From the NCBI RefSeq assembly GCF_006210265.1, contig NZ_VCNC01000008.1, positions 22,530 to 86,529 of the forward strand: a DNA stretch of 64,000 nt. The letters run 5' to 3'. This document shows positions 43,953 through 53,169 of the stretch, piece by piece; position 1 is the stretch's first letter; every line of letters starts with the position of its first letter. Position numbers and translations under genes: made by a program. Origin of the DNA: Desulfovibrio sp. UCD-KL4C. Lineage in GTDB: Bacteria > Desulfobacterota > Desulfovibrionia > Desulfovibrionales > Desulfovibrionaceae. The notes below the pieces were generated by a model. It was not told the DNA's origin. It made no database searches and was given only the letters and a program-made list of their open reading frames with translations.

Positions 43953-44423
43953 ATGAATGTGATAGGCACAGATGATTATGCAAGTTTTATAGGCCCTAAT
44001 GCAGGTAAATATTTATTTAATTTTGCTAAATTTCAATCTCTGCGTGATGGATTTGTCGCCACATGGCACTGGCCTGCATTTTTGTTCGGGTTCTGGTGGT
44101 TTTTGTACCGTAAAATGTATTTCTGGGCTTTTGTCACCTTTTTAGTAGGTTTTCTTCCTTTTGGGAATCTTATTGCCCAGCTTGGTTATGGTCTTAGCGC
44201 GTATTTTCTTTACTACAGGGATACCACCGCTAAAATCGCTGGAATAATGTCTATGTATCCGAGTCAGAACTCCCGCATGATTCTGGAAGATACCGGAGGA
44301 GTGCATGGCTGGGTTAAATTTGTGGGTATAATTTGTTTCTTCCTGCAACCTGCATGGATTTTTGTAGTGTCATTACTGTTCGGCGGGGCATTTCTGTGCT
44401 CATTTCAGCAGGTGATGATGTAA
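43953..44423 (+). CDS. DUF2628 family membrane protein
   Basis: A 156-residue membrane protein. After a short polar N-terminus, WHWPAFLFGFWWFLYRKMYFWAF (in part, residues about 43-65) is the typical DUF2628 signature with aromatic residues and a YRK motif. Two more helices follow (67-95 and 130-155). The function is unknown. It is one base before the start of the lipoprotein gene and is probably co-transcribed with it. A possible Cys-rich micro-frame lies upstream (43813-43890). Confidence 0.8.
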   Translation: MNVIGTDDYASFIGPNAGKYLFNFAKFQSLRDGFVATWHWPAFLFGFWWFLYRKMYFWAFVTFLVGFLPFGNLIAQLGYGLSAYFLYYRDTTAKIAGIMSMYPSQNSRMILEDTGGVHGWVKFVGIICFFLQPAWIFVVSLLFGGAFLCSFQQVMM

Positions 44424-44424
44424 A

Positions 44425-45102
44425 TTGGTTGTGGGGCAACAAATTATAAATCATGGATTAGCGCAAAAGTGGAAATTCACATCAATTAGTTTTTTATTAA
44501 TTCTAATTGCGATCTTTTCTGGTTGTCAAAGTTCGTATGCTCAAAATGATGCCTCCATCTTTTTAGGTCCACCCCTTGGCGAAACATTTGTTCTTGGCCG
44601 TGATAATGGAACAGTTATAAAAAGAACTACCACTGCAATCTCTGAAGCAGGTGTTTATTTTATTGAAGATAGGATCAGGACTAAGCGCTGTGCTGTTACG
44701 CAAGAAGATATCTCAAAAAATAAACTTTCTGAAAAAACTGTGCGCATTATGCGGGGAGAAGAAGATCTTGTTGATAAGTTCACCTTGCAGGCGAAAGGCG
44801 ATAAGATAATCCTTACCAGAGATGGGGAAATCTCTTTAAAGCTCAATCTGCAAAGTAAGCATGGATTTCAATACTTAAGTTCTTCCGGTGGAAAAATTAA
44901 AATGGAGAGCCGTATCGTAGATGAGAAAGAAGAGTTTCTCAGAGGTAGAAAACGTGCCAGCATATATGTTGAGTCTGTCGGAAAGTTTGATGGCGGGACA
45001 ATTAAGAGTCATTATAAATTCGTGTCAGGTCTAGGTCTTGTTCATATGGGGGTAACGGCTTACGGAGTAACCTCTGTTTTATATACTCTAAAAGTTAATT
45101 AG
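44425..45102 (+). CDS. Putative lipoprotein, paralogue 1 of a tandem pair
   Basis: A 225-residue exported protein, probably starting at the TTG at 44425 (or the GTG at 44430), one base after the DUF2628 stop. Residues about 15-36 form a lipoprotein signal ending in the lipobox-like IFSGC. The mature part starts with DASIFLGPPLGE and has no family I know; it seems beta-rich. Its first 40 mature residues are almost identical in DNA and protein to the downstream copy at 45220-45923, while the second half differs strongly. Confidence 0.65.
   Translation: MVVGQQIINHGLAQKWKFTSISFLLILIAIFSGCQSSYAQNDASIFLGPPLGETFVLGRDNGTVIKRTTTAISEAGVYFIEDRIRTKRCAVTQEDISKNKLSEKTVRIMRGEEDLVDKFTLQAKGDKIILTRDGEISLKLNLQSKHGFQYLSSSGGKIKMESRIVDEKEEFLRGRKRASIYVESVGKFDGGTIKSHYKFVSGLGLVHMGVTAYGVTSVLYTLKVN
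44548..44672 (+). repeat. Direct repeat copy 1 (125 bp)
   Basis: This block matches 45382-45506 with 5 differences in 125 bases (hand count). All five are mostly synonymous or conservative changes. Flanking sequence on both sides is far less similar, pointing to recent gene conversion or duplication. Confidence 0.9.
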
Positions 45103-45219
45103 ATTTTTTATTCATGTTACTCGAAAACTCATTTTGCATATATTTTGTCGCATATTTATTTTTAATAAAGATGTTCATAATCGCCGCAATAAAACAAAAT
45201 GATTTGAATGTAGCTAGTT

Positions 45220-45923
45220 TTGAAAAAGAATCCTGCTAATATGCTTACAAAGCCAGAATATAATCTTTTCAATTCTGTTGAGCTATTACCGCTGACGCGG
45301 ATAGTGCTTTTGTGCGCGACTCTTTTATTAACTTGTTTCGTCCTGCTTTTTACCAGTATGCAGGCTTTTGCTGAAACAATCGATGCCTCCATCTTTTTAG
45401 GTCCACCCCTTGGCGAAACACTTGTTCTTGGCCGTGATGATGGAACCGTTATAAAAAGAACTACCACCGCAATCTCTGAAGCAGGCGTTTATTTTATTGA
45501 AGATAGAACTAGACTGCCTGTTAAAAAACTTAAGGAAGGGATTTATCCGGTAAACGCGCACGTATTATGAGCGGTGAGGAAGATATTGTTGATAACTATA
45601 AGCTTCAGGCCGTGAATGGCAAAGTTCTCCTTACCAGAGCTGATGATAATGAGGTAATGGTTGACTTGGTAAACAGAAAATGGACTCAGCGCGGTGACAA
45701 TTTATCCGGTAAATATTTTGAAATTAAGTGCCGAATTGTGGATGAAAAAGAAGAGTTGATTCTCGGTAAGCGGCGTAAGGTCATACAGGTGGAAACGGTT
45801 AGTTCTAATAGTGGGAACCCTGTTCACAGTGTCTATAAGATCGCTTCTGGGTTGAGAATGATTCATTATGAAGTTGTTTCTCCCGGTGAACCATTGGTTT
45901 TATTCACTTTAAAAGATAGTTAA
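45220..45923 (+). pseudogene. Frameshifted paralogue of the putative lipoprotein
   Basis: The copy begins at about 45220 with an N-terminal hydrophobic export signal (LLCATLLLTCFVLLFTSMQAFA) and runs in frame through DASIFLGPPLGE to about 45560, where it hits a stop. The homologous continuation (KRARI MSGEEDIVDNYKLQ, matching KTVRI MRGEEDLVDKFTLQ of the first copy) is in another frame from about 45552 to 45923. One base is missing or extra in the stretch 45510-45552, where the two copies cannot be aligned. The second part could in principle be translated from the ATG at 45567, but it would have no signal peptide. A sequencing error or slippage cannot be excluded. Confidence 0.7.
45382..45506 (+). 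repeat. Direct repeat copy 2 (125 bp)
   Basis: Partner of 44548-44672, 834 bases downstream, 120 of 125 bases identical. It encodes DASIFLGPPLGETLVLGRDD and the following 20 residues in the frameshifted copy. Confidence 0.9.
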
Positions 45924-45944
45924 ATTTTAGGTCTTACCCCATAA

Positions 45945-45982
45945 AAAAATGGTTTGGAGTTAATTAACTCCAAACCATTTTT
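45945..45982. terminator. Bidirectional terminator, perfect 38-base palindrome
   Basis: AAAAATGGTTTGGAGTTAA is followed directly by its exact complement (TTAACTCCAAACCATTTTT). It lies between the frameshifted lipoprotein gene and the convergent trmI-like gene. Confidence 0.92.
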
Positions 45983-46008
45983 CAAATTCTATATAAAATG
46001 AAAGCGAT

Positions 46009-46956
46009 TTACTCTTTATCTACGCTTTCGTCTTTAATTTCGTCAGATTTTATTTCAGCAGGTGTTTCTTGAGCTGCTTTTTCAGCAGAAGCTTCTGCTT
46101 CTTCTTTTGCCAAAGCTTCAGCCGCATCTCTTTCAGCAACTGCGATTCTGGCTTTTTTCTTTAAATTAGCTTTTTCGTCTTCTGCGATTATTGAATTATC
46201 GAGGCAGCGGGCGAAAACAAGGAAACCTGTGTGTGCGACCATGCGGTCATCAGGGCGCAGTCTTTCCGGAACAGGTTTCCAGCGGCGCAGAAGTATTTCA
46301 ACAACTTCAAGGTCTGTGAAGGGGCCTTGTTCAAGTCCGGCAAGTAGTTCGCTGACCTGATTTGTTGTAGGCAGTAGGAATCCGAGCATTGCTCCGGGGA
46401 TAACTGCTTTAGGGATGTGATGCAGGTAGTCCCATGGAGTGCGGACATCAAGGAAAAGAGCGTCACATTCTGTCGCCTGAAAACCTTCTTCAATATCAAG
46501 ATTAAACTGTTCAACGCGATGTGAAAGTCCTGACCATTCAAGATTTTTGGCAACAAGCTTGAAGAACTCAGGGCGGCGTTCGTGAGTGTAAACTTTACCT
46601 GTATCACCTACATAGTAGGCTAGAGCAGTTGTAAGGCCGCCTGATCCTGATCCTGATTCAATAACTCTGCATCCGGGGCCGATACCCAATTTAAGCAGAA
46701 GATACCCGATCTCTTTAGGGTACATAATCTGAGTCTGGCGTTTTACACCTTTGATCAAGTCATGAACTGTAGGCTTAAGAATCTGGTACTTGCGTCCCAA
46801 GTGGGTCTTAACCATCATTCCATATCCCGCAGTGATGACATCTTCCATTAAAATCATGCCATCGTGGGTATGAATATCATCCCCTTCTTTTACTACGCGC
46901 AAATAACGCTTGCCCTTAGGGTTTATGAGCAGTACCAATTGTCCAGCTTTAAGCAT
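46009..46956 (-). CDS. trmI: tRNA (adenine-N1)-methyltransferase, TrmI type
   Basis: A 315-residue SAM-dependent methyltransferase that makes m1A58 in the tRNA T loop. After the small N-terminal beta domain (AGQLVLLINPKGKRYL), the Rossmann part shows RQTQIMYPKEIGYLL, SAM motif VIESGSGSGGLTTAL (about 98-112), YTHERRPEF and DALFLDVRTPWDYL, all as in TrmI/GCD14. Residues 265-315 are an Ala/Glu/Lys-rich tail (about 50 residues) absent from typical TrmI and probably disordered. An AGGAGG ribosome site precedes the ATG. Confidence 0.92.
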   Translation of the reverse strand: MLKAGQLVLLINPKGKRYLRVVKEGDDIHTHDGMILMEDVITAGYGMMVKTHLGRKYQILKPTVHDLIKGVKRQTQIMYPKEIGYLLLKLGIGPGCRVIESGSGSGGLTTALAYYVGDTGKVYTHERRPEFFKLVAKNLEWSGLSHRVEQFNLDIEEGFQATECDALFLDVRTPWDYLHHIPKAVIPGAMLGFLLPTTNQVSELLAGLEQGPFTDLEVVEILLRRWKPVPERLRPDDRMVAHTGFLVFARCLDNSIIAEDEKANLKKKARIAVAERDAAEALAKEEAEASAEKAAQETPAEIKSDEIKDESVDKE

Positions 46957-47312
46957 TGACTTCCTCCTGAATTAATATTCCGCCGAGTTACGGTTGAAAT
47001 CAACGTAAGTCAATCCCCGCATCTTTTTTAAAATTTAGCCTTTCGTCTCAATATCATATTTATCACTCATGGAAAATAATTCTCAGTAACTTTTAAGATC
47101 GGTTGTAATATCAGGGAAAATCTATGTTTGTTAAGTTTTTAGTTTAAGATAAAATCTTGAGTTTTTTGTTCAATAGTAATAGGTAAAATTTCGTTAATAG
47201 GGTTAGTGTTTTTTGCAGATAAGAATTTAGATCATTAATATTGGTAGATTCTTCGGCTAATGGTGAAAATAATTTCCATTAATTTGATTTTTTGCTTCTT
47301 GATGGACACAAT
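46957..47312. other. Divergent intergenic region, nothing recognised
   Basis: This lies between trmI (minus) and the radical SAM gene (plus). It is AT-rich, with T tracts and no coding signal. The promoter for both genes must be here. No RNA structure stood out. Confidence 0.4.
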
Positions 47313-48293
47313 ATGGGTTACAAGTATGTCTTCGGGCCGGTTTTTTCCGGTAGAATAGGTCGTTCGCTTGGACTTGATCTGCTTGGAAAGCGGATTTGTT
47401 CCATGGATTGCGTGTATTGCGAAGTTGGAACGACAGATTTTCTGGTGAATGAGCGTAGGCCTTATGTTCCGGCAGCAGCTATTCTTGAAGAGCTTGCCAG
47501 CTGGAAACAGGAAGGACATCTGTTGCCCGATGTAATTACTCTCGGAGGTCTTGGGGAGCCGACCCTCAACTTAGATTTACCCGAGATTATCAGTGGTGTT
47601 AAAAAACTTTTCCCGTCATTGCCCGTGGCTATTCTCACAAACGCCACTCCTATGATGGACCCCGAAGTTCGTAGAGAACTGCTGGAAGCAGACATTGTGC
47701 TTCCGTCGATGGACTCTCTTATTGCTTCGGAATTTCGGGCCGTAAACAGGCCGTTTAAAGGAATTGATCCTGAAGACGTAGCCAGAGCCCTGATCGAATT
47801 CCGCAAGGAGTTCAAAGGTAAGATTTTTCTGGAAGTGCTCCTTTCAAGGGGATATAATGATTCGGCTGAAAATCTTTCAAAAATGAAAGCATTCTGTCTT
47901 GAACTTTCCCCGGACCGCATTGATGTGGTCACACTTTCGCGCCCCGGCACTCTGGAGACTGCTGGACCGGTTGAAGCCGGCACTTTAGATCTCTGGAAAA
48001 AGGCTCTTGATACCGCGCCCTGCACTGTCAGGGAATGCGGTCCCGATGAAGGCGCAAAGGAAAGGATCAGCTCGGATACATCTGTCCATGTGCAGGACGG
48101 AGACTCCGCAGCATTTGACCGGATTCAGGCTTCTCTCATGCGTAGACCGCAGACAGCGCAACAGCTCTCAAAAGCACTTGAAGTTTCCTTTGATGGAGTG
48201 ATGCAGGTGATTGAAAAGTTGGAGAACAGCGGTAAGTTGACCACACGGCAGACAGGTGATGAAATTTATTACAAGTTAAAGCCGAAAGGTTGA
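47313..48293 (+). CDS. Radical SAM protein with C-terminal winged helix
   Basis: A 326-residue radical SAM enzyme of the COG0731-like Fe-S oxidoreductase group. Cys29, Cys33 and Cys36 (CSMDCVYC) bind the 4Fe-4S cluster, and ITLGGLGEPTLN is the glycine-rich SAM-binding strand. Residues about 265-326 form a winged-helix-like tail (LMRRPQTAQQLSKALEVSFDGVMQVIEKLENSGKL). The reaction is unknown. The ATG at 47313 is preferred because the protein then starts directly with GYKYVFGPVFSGRIGRSLG; a TTG 21 bases upstream is possible. It is followed by rng after 57 bases. Confidence 0.85.
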   Translation: MGYKYVFGPVFSGRIGRSLGLDLLGKRICSMDCVYCEVGTTDFLVNERRPYVPAAAILEELASWKQEGHLLPDVITLGGLGEPTLNLDLPEIISGVKKLFPSLPVAILTNATPMMDPEVRRELLEADIVLPSMDSLIASEFRAVNRPFKGIDPEDVARALIEFRKEFKGKIFLEVLLSRGYNDSAENLSKMKAFCLELSPDRIDVVTLSRPGTLETAGPVEAGTLDLWKKALDTAPCTVRECGPDEGAKERISSDTSVHVQDGDSAAFDRIQASLMRRPQTAQQLSKALEVSFDGVMQVIEKLENSGKLTTRQTGDEIYYKLKPKG

Positions 48294-48350
48294 CACGTGA
48301 ATTGAGCTTCTGAATCCGTGGAATATTTAAACTTTTCCCGGAATTAGAAA

Positions 48351-49817
48351 ATGACAAACAAGAAAAGAAAAGAAAAAATGTTTATCAGCGTTCTGCCTGA
48401 AGAACAGGTGGAAGTTGCGCTGACTCAGGAAGGTCAGGTCATTGAGTATTATGTTGAAATGCTCCATCAGGCCAAGACCAAAGGCAATATTTACAAAGGG
48501 TATATCCACAATATTGACGCTGCGCTTCAAGCGGCTTTCATTAACTACGGAGCCGACCGTAACGGCTTTTTACAGGTCGATGAAATTCATCCCGAATACT
48601 ATCAGGGAACCTATACTCTTAAAAAAGGTCATAGGTATCCATTATTACAGAAGGTTTTAAAACCGGGGCAGGAAATTTTTGTTCAGGTCGTTAAAGAACC
48701 TACCGGTAAGAAAGGTGCGTTTTTATCCTCGTATCTGTCTATCCCGGGTCGCTATTTTGTGCTCACTCCCGGACGGGAACAGATAGGTATTTCCCGCAAG
48801 ATAGAAGATGAAAAAGAGCGCGAAAGACTTAAAGAAATCATCGATTCAGTTAATCCCGGTGATGGCGTTGGGGTTATTGTTCGTACTGCAAGCATGGGGC
48901 AGAGCAAATCCGCGCTGACCAGAGATTTTAAATTTCTCACCAGACTTTGGAATGACATCAGGACAAAGGGGCAGGATCTTCAGCCTCCAGCTCTTGTTTA
49001 TGAAGAAATGGGGCTGGCATCACGTTCTGTTCGCGATTATCTCTCTTCAGATGTGACTGAAATATGGGTAGATGATAAGGAAACCGCAGAGCAGGTGCAA
49101 AAGCTTGCAGCGCTGTCTTTTCCGAGACGTAACAATCTCGTTAAGCTTCATGCAGATACTGATAAATCCCTTTGGGAACGGTTTAATCTGGTTAAACAAA
49201 TTGAGCAGATCTACGGGCGTGAAGTAAATCTCCCCTCCGGTGGACGGTTGGTATTTGACCAGACAGAAGCTCTTACTGCAATTGATATCAACTCCGGTAA
49301 GATCGGCGGGGAACGCAATTTTAAAGAAATGGCTCTCAAAACTAATAAAGAGAGTGCTGAAATGATTGCCTGTCAGCTTAAGCTTCGCGACCTCGGCGGA
49401 CAGGTTGTTATCGACTTTATTGAAATGAAAGACCCCAAGCACTGTCGTGAGGTTGAAAAGACTATGCGCTCAGCTCTTAAGACTGACCGCGCACGAACTG
49501 ATGTAGGACGTATTTCGCGCTTCGGGCTTATGGAGTTAGTTCGTCAGCGTTTAGGGTCGTCTGCTATTGCGGTCAGCACAGAACCTTGTCCTTGCTGTCA
49601 GGGGACTGGGATGAGACGCAATATGGAATGGCAGTCCATGCAGGCGCTTAAAGATATTTATAGAATGCTTAGAAGACCGAACTGTACTTCGCCACTTAAT
49701 TATGAGGCGGAAGAAGAGCTTGCCCTGTATCTTTTGAATCATAAACGTCCAGCAATTGTTAATTACGAAAAAGCATTCGGTACGAAGATTAATATAGAGA
49801 TTCAGTGGGCTGAATAA
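48351..49817 (+). CDS. rng: Ribonuclease E/G family endoribonuclease
   Basis: A 488-residue RNase G-type enzyme. An S1 RNA-binding domain lies at about 35-125 (GNIYKGYIHNIDAALQAAFINYGADRNGFL). The catalytic DNase I-like part has TEALTAIDINSGKIGG with the metal aspartate and GGQVVIDFIEM with the second. The zinc-link is CPCCQGTG at about 414-421. The length is that of RNase G, without the long degradosome tail of RNase E. It processes rRNA and mRNA in the cytoplasm. A terminator follows. Confidence 0.94.
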   Translation: MTNKKRKEKMFISVLPEEQVEVALTQEGQVIEYYVEMLHQAKTKGNIYKGYIHNIDAALQAAFINYGADRNGFLQVDEIHPEYYQGTYTLKKGHRYPLLQKVLKPGQEIFVQVVKEPTGKKGAFLSSYLSIPGRYFVLTPGREQIGISRKIEDEKERERLKEIIDSVNPGDGVGVIVRTASMGQSKSALTRDFKFLTRLWNDIRTKGQDLQPPALVYEEMGLASRSVRDYLSSDVTEIWVDDKETAEQVQKLAALSFPRRNNLVKLHADTDKSLWERFNLVKQIEQIYGREVNLPSGGRLVFDQTEALTAIDINSGKIGGERNFKEMALKTNKESAEMIACQLKLRDLGGQVVIDFIEMKDPKHCREVEKTMRSALKTDRARTDVGRISRFGLMELVRQRLGSSAIAVSTEPCPCCQGTGMRRNMEWQSMQALKDIYRMLRRPNCTSPLNYEAEEELALYLLNHKRPAIVNYEKAFGTKINIEIQWAE

Positions 49818-49840
49818 CAAATGTAATATGTTTTTTATAA

Positions 49841-49880
49841 GGCAGTGTTTTTGCAAAGTAGCAGAAACACTGCCGTTTTT
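49841..49880 (+). terminator. Terminator after rng
   Basis: GGCAGTGTTT pairs with AAACACTGCC (10 bp, plus extra pairs) and is followed by GTTTTTATTTT on the plus strand. Confidence 0.88.
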
Positions 49881-49909
49881 ATTTTAATCGAACTGCGGAG
49901 TTCACTATA

Positions 49910-50464
49910 ATGGTTTCTAAAAGAATTTTACTTCATGCTTGCTGCGGTCCCTGTTCAATTACAACAGTTGATATCTTGCGTGATCAGGGTTTTGAGGTAT
50001 CTGCTTTTTATTACAATCCTAATATTCATCCCCTTAAAGAATATGTCCGGCGTAGGGATACTTTTTTAGAAGTTGCCGAAAAGATGAACCTTAAGGTTAT
50101 CGGCAGCACTACAGAATATGACTCACAAAAATGGTTCAGGAATGCTGCATTTCGAGAAACAAATCGGTGTTTCCATTGTTATGCAGACAGGCTTGAACGG
50201 ACTTTGTCCATTGCTAAGAGAGGAGGTTTTGATTTTTTTACAACAACTCTTCTTTACAGTAAATTTCAAAAGCATGACGTAATTGCAACGCTGGGTAGAG
50301 ATATGGCCGGAGCTGGAGCGTGTGGTTTTTATTATTACGACTTCCGCGAAGGCTGGAAAGAGGGCATAGAGCGTTCAAAAGAGATGGGGATTTATCGTCA
50401 GCAGTATTGCGGGTGTCTTTTCAGTGAAAATGAACGTTACGCTAAAGATTTGATAAATTCTTAG
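49910..50464 (+). CDS. queH: Epoxyqueuosine reductase QueH
   Basis: QueH reduces epoxyqueuosine to queuosine in the anticodon of tRNAs, replacing the unrelated QueG. The 184-residue protein has the family's cysteine motifs: LHACCGPCS at residues 8-16, FHCYADRLERT and YCGCLFSENER near the C-terminus, which bind Fe-S and iron. YNPNIHPLKEYVRR is another strong family match. It is likely a separate transcript after the rng terminator. Confidence 0.93.
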   Translation: MVSKRILLHACCGPCSITTVDILRDQGFEVSAFYYNPNIHPLKEYVRRRDTFLEVAEKMNLKVIGSTTEYDSQKWFRNAAFRETNRCFHCYADRLERTLSIAKRGGFDFFTTTLLYSKFQKHDVIATLGRDMAGAGACGFYYYDFREGWKEGIERSKEMGIYRQQYCGCLFSENERYAKDLINS

Positions 50465-50620
50465 TCTTATTCATTGCTAGGCTCTCGCTATTTATGAAGA
50501 GTTGTGGCAGTTTATGAATTAGGTTCTCTTTTTTTTGTTAGACTAAAATAATCTGAAATAGAGTTTTCTACATGGTAATTTGACGCGCTAGTTTTAAATA
50601 AGACAACAGGATGGTCAGGA

Positions 50621-51457
50621 ATGGAAAAGCATTTTCTGGTTTGTGTCTGTGATGACGGGGCAGAGTCATATTCAATTATGTTTATGAGAGATTTTTTCAA
50701 TTTTCCTTGTGATCTTCGCCTGACTCTTTTTTATGTAGCGCCCCAAAACGGTTCATGGGGTGTTTCTAATTCCATCACGAAGGGTACAAATCTTCTTAAA
50801 AAAATAAAAGATAATTTTTTAGCTAATAGTTTTTGTAGTGAAAGCAAGGTTGATATTAAGAGCACTACTTCCAGAGGAGCCATAGTCAGAGAATTTGTTC
50901 AGGAAGGGCATAAAGGTTTGTATGACGCTGTTATCTTTGGACAGCAGTCTCTTTCAGCCTTTGAAGAATTATTTGATTACAGCATTCCAAGCCGGATGAT
51001 TTGGGAGGATATAAATTTCCCCTTGTGGTTCTGCAAATATCCGCATGAAATTCCAAAGAAGGATGTTCTACTATGCCTTGGGAGCGGGGCTCCTTCGCAG
51101 AGGATTACAGACCATGTCGGATATGTTCTCAATGAAGATGCCGCCCATTCTATAACTCTTTTGCATGTGCACAATCGCAAAAAAAAACAAAAAGAAAGCT
51201 CAAAATTTTTGTTTGAAGAAGCTCGTGTGAATCTTATAGCTAACGGGATTGAAGAATCTCGTATTACCCAGAAGGTTGTAGAAGGCTCAAACGTAGCAAA
51301 AGCTATACATGCCGAGGCGTTGCGAGGGCATTATTCTGTTGTAGCAATTGGCCGCGATTTTCATGACAAAACTACTAAAGAAAAACTACTCCCCGAGTCG
51401 GTAAGTGCACAACTCTTGCGTAAGCTTGAGGGAGCGGCTCTGTGGATAAGTAAATAA
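50621..51457 (+). CDS. Universal stress protein-like, tandem domains
   Basis: A 278-residue cytoplasmic protein built like two UspA folds. The second half has HSITLLHVHNRKKKQ and GHYSVVAIGRDFHD, matching beta strands of Usp; the usual ATP-binding GxxGxxG(S/T) near the C-terminus is not clear. The first half is more diverged. It lies 27 bases before hemW and may be co-transcribed. The role is presumably stress-related, but the ligand is unknown. Confidence 0.7.
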   Translation: MEKHFLVCVCDDGAESYSIMFMRDFFNFPCDLRLTLFYVAPQNGSWGVSNSITKGTNLLKKIKDNFLANSFCSESKVDIKSTTSRGAIVREFVQEGHKGLYDAVIFGQQSLSAFEELFDYSIPSRMIWEDINFPLWFCKYPHEIPKKDVLLCLGSGAPSQRITDHVGYVLNEDAAHSITLLHVHNRKKKQKESSKFLFEEARVNLIANGIEESRITQKVVEGSNVAKAIHAEALRGHYSVVAIGRDFHDKTTKEKLLPESVSAQLLRKLEGAALWISK

Positions 51458-51483
51458 TAGTTCATACGGAAGGATAAATTTTA

Positions 51484-52680
51484 ATGTCTCTTATCCCGGC
51501 CTTTTTTAATGCTCCTTTGTTACAGGGAGATGGAAAAGAAGCGAGAAATCTTCTTGTCTATATTCACGTGCCTTTTTGCGTGCGCAAGTGTCATTATTGT
51601 TCTTTTCATTCCCAGATTTTTAATCAAGTGACATTTGCATGGTACATGAAAACGCTTCTGTCAGAGATTGAGCTTTGGGGGCGCAGACTTAAAAAGCCTA
51701 AAATAGGGACAATTTATTTTGGCGGTGGTACACCAAGTCTTATTCCTCCGTTTCAGCTCGAACTGATTATGGATGCACTTCGCAAGCATTTTACTTTTGT
51801 CCGTGGAATGGAAATTACTATCGAAGTTAATCCTGATTCTGCAAATGATGAGTCATATTTTAAGTATTTAATTTCTATGGGAATTAATAGGCTGAGCATT
51901 GGTTTTCAAAGCCTTGATGATCGCAATTTGATGGTCTTGGGTAGACCCCATTCTGCTAGACAGGCCGCAGAAACTTACTATATGGCCCGCAAGGCCGGAT
52001 TCGGGAACATCAGTATTGACCTTATTTGGGGCTTACCGCGTCAGAAAATGAAGGACTGGAATAATGAGTTGAAGGCTGTGGTTAAGCTTAAGCCTGAGCA
52101 TATTTCTTCCTACGGGCTGAGTATTGAACCGGATACCGTGTTCGGTAAAAATAGAAAGGAAATAGAGCCTGAACTTCCACCGGACAGTGAACAGGCTCGT
52201 ATGTTTATATATGGTGCTGAATTTCTTGAATCTATGGGATATATTCAATACGAAATTTCAAATTTTGCGAGGATGGGATTTGTCTCCCGTCATAACAGCG
52301 GATATTGGGACAGGCTTGATTATCTGGGGCTGGGTCCTTCTGCCGTATCCACAATAGGCAATCGCAGGTTTACTAATCCGCTTTTTATGGACGAATATGA
52401 TGCCGCTGTACGTGGCGGATTTTTAGGTGAAGATTTCGAAGAGCTGACTGATGAAATAAAAGTTCAGGAACTGGTTATGCTTAGTCTGAGAACTACGCGT
52501 GGGCTTAAGCTCTCAGACTACAAAGAAATGTCTGGAAGAGATTTGCTAAAAGAGAAGAATGCAGTCATAACTGCTTTGCACAAAAACGGGCTTATCCGTA
52601 TGAGTGCAGGCTTCTTGAGACTTACAAAGAACGGAATGCTGGTCTCCAACTCAATATTGCAGTCTCTTGCGTTTGATTAG
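51484..52680 (+). CDS. hemW: HemW-like radical SAM haem chaperone
   Basis: A 398-residue radical SAM protein of the HemN/HemW group. The cluster motif is HVPFCVRKCHYCSF (CX3CX2C), with IYFGGGTPSLIP for SAM binding, then ISIDLIWGLPRQ, and the C-terminal HemW domain (YEISNFAR, HNSGYW, YLGLGPSAVS). HemW binds haem and delivers it to targets such as respiratory cytochromes; the sequence lacks the extra N-terminal Cys typical of true HemN. The start at 51484 has a GGAAGGA ribosome site. It is convergent with rnhA. Confidence 0.9.
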   Translation: MSLIPAFFNAPLLQGDGKEARNLLVYIHVPFCVRKCHYCSFHSQIFNQVTFAWYMKTLLSEIELWGRRLKKPKIGTIYFGGGTPSLIPPFQLELIMDALRKHFTFVRGMEITIEVNPDSANDESYFKYLISMGINRLSIGFQSLDDRNLMVLGRPHSARQAAETYYMARKAGFGNISIDLIWGLPRQKMKDWNNELKAVVKLKPEHISSYGLSIEPDTVFGKNRKEIEPELPPDSEQARMFIYGAEFLESMGYIQYEISNFARMGFVSRHNSGYWDRLDYLGLGPSAVSTIGNRRFTNPLFMDEYDAAVRGGFLGEDFEELTDEIKVQELVMLSLRTTRGLKLSDYKEMSGRDLLKEKNAVITALHKNGLIRMSAGFLRLTKNGMLVSNSILQSLAFD

Positions 52681-52694
52681 ATTGTTCTTAAATT

Positions 52695-53159
52695 TTATTC
52701 CTCATCATCCTGAATCAAATTGCTTGATCCTGCTGCGTTACGGGCAAGTTCATCACAGCGTTCATTTTCTGGATCGCCAGAATGACCTTTGACCCAGCGA
52801 AAAGTCACGTTGTGTTTGGCCATCAGGGGAATGAATAGCTGCCAGAGGTCTTTATTTTTAACAGGCTTTTTAGCCGCTGTTTTCCAGCCGTTTTTTTGCC
52901 AGTTCGCTAACCATTTTTTAGTGAAAGCATTTTTTACATACTGTGAATCTGTGTAAAGAGTAACGTCGCAAGGTTCTTTCAGTTCTGTAAGGGCCGCAAT
53001 CACTGCGCGCATTTCCATACGGTTGTTAGTAGTATGTTTATACCCTTGTGAAAGTTCGTTGCGGTGTTCATTAAAAAGCAGAACTGCGCCGTATCCGCCG
53101 CGACCGGGATTTCCGAGGCATGACCCATCAGTATATATTGTTATTTTCTTATTCGGCAT
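52695..53159 (-). CDS. rnhA: Ribonuclease HI
   Basis: Degrades the RNA strand of RNA-DNA hybrids. Catalytic residues are in [16 protein letters not shown] (Asp), NRMEMRAV (Glu), YTDSQYV (Asp) and the later [15 protein letters not shown] (His and Asp). Starting at the ATG at 53159, with AAAGG seven bases upstream, gives 154 residues, the standard length; an upstream in-frame ATG at 53204 would overlap the neighbouring gene and is rejected. It lies 10 bases downstream of the unknown gene at 53170, so they are probably one transcript. Confidence 0.96.
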   Translation of the reverse strand: MPNKKITIYTDGSCLGNPGRGGYGAVLLFNEHRNELSQGYKHTTNNRMEMRAVIAALTELKEPCDVTLYTDSQYVKNAFTKKWLANWQKNGWKTAAKKPVKNKDLWQLFIPLMAKHNVTFRWVKGHSGDPENERCDELARNAAGSSNLIQDDEE

Positions 53160-53169
53160 CAAAAAACCT

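Noticed and set aside
45567..45923. Independent 118-residue gene downstream of the frameshift
   Set aside because: It corresponds to the second half of the upstream paralogue and lacks the signal peptide, so it is better explained as part of a frameshifted gene.
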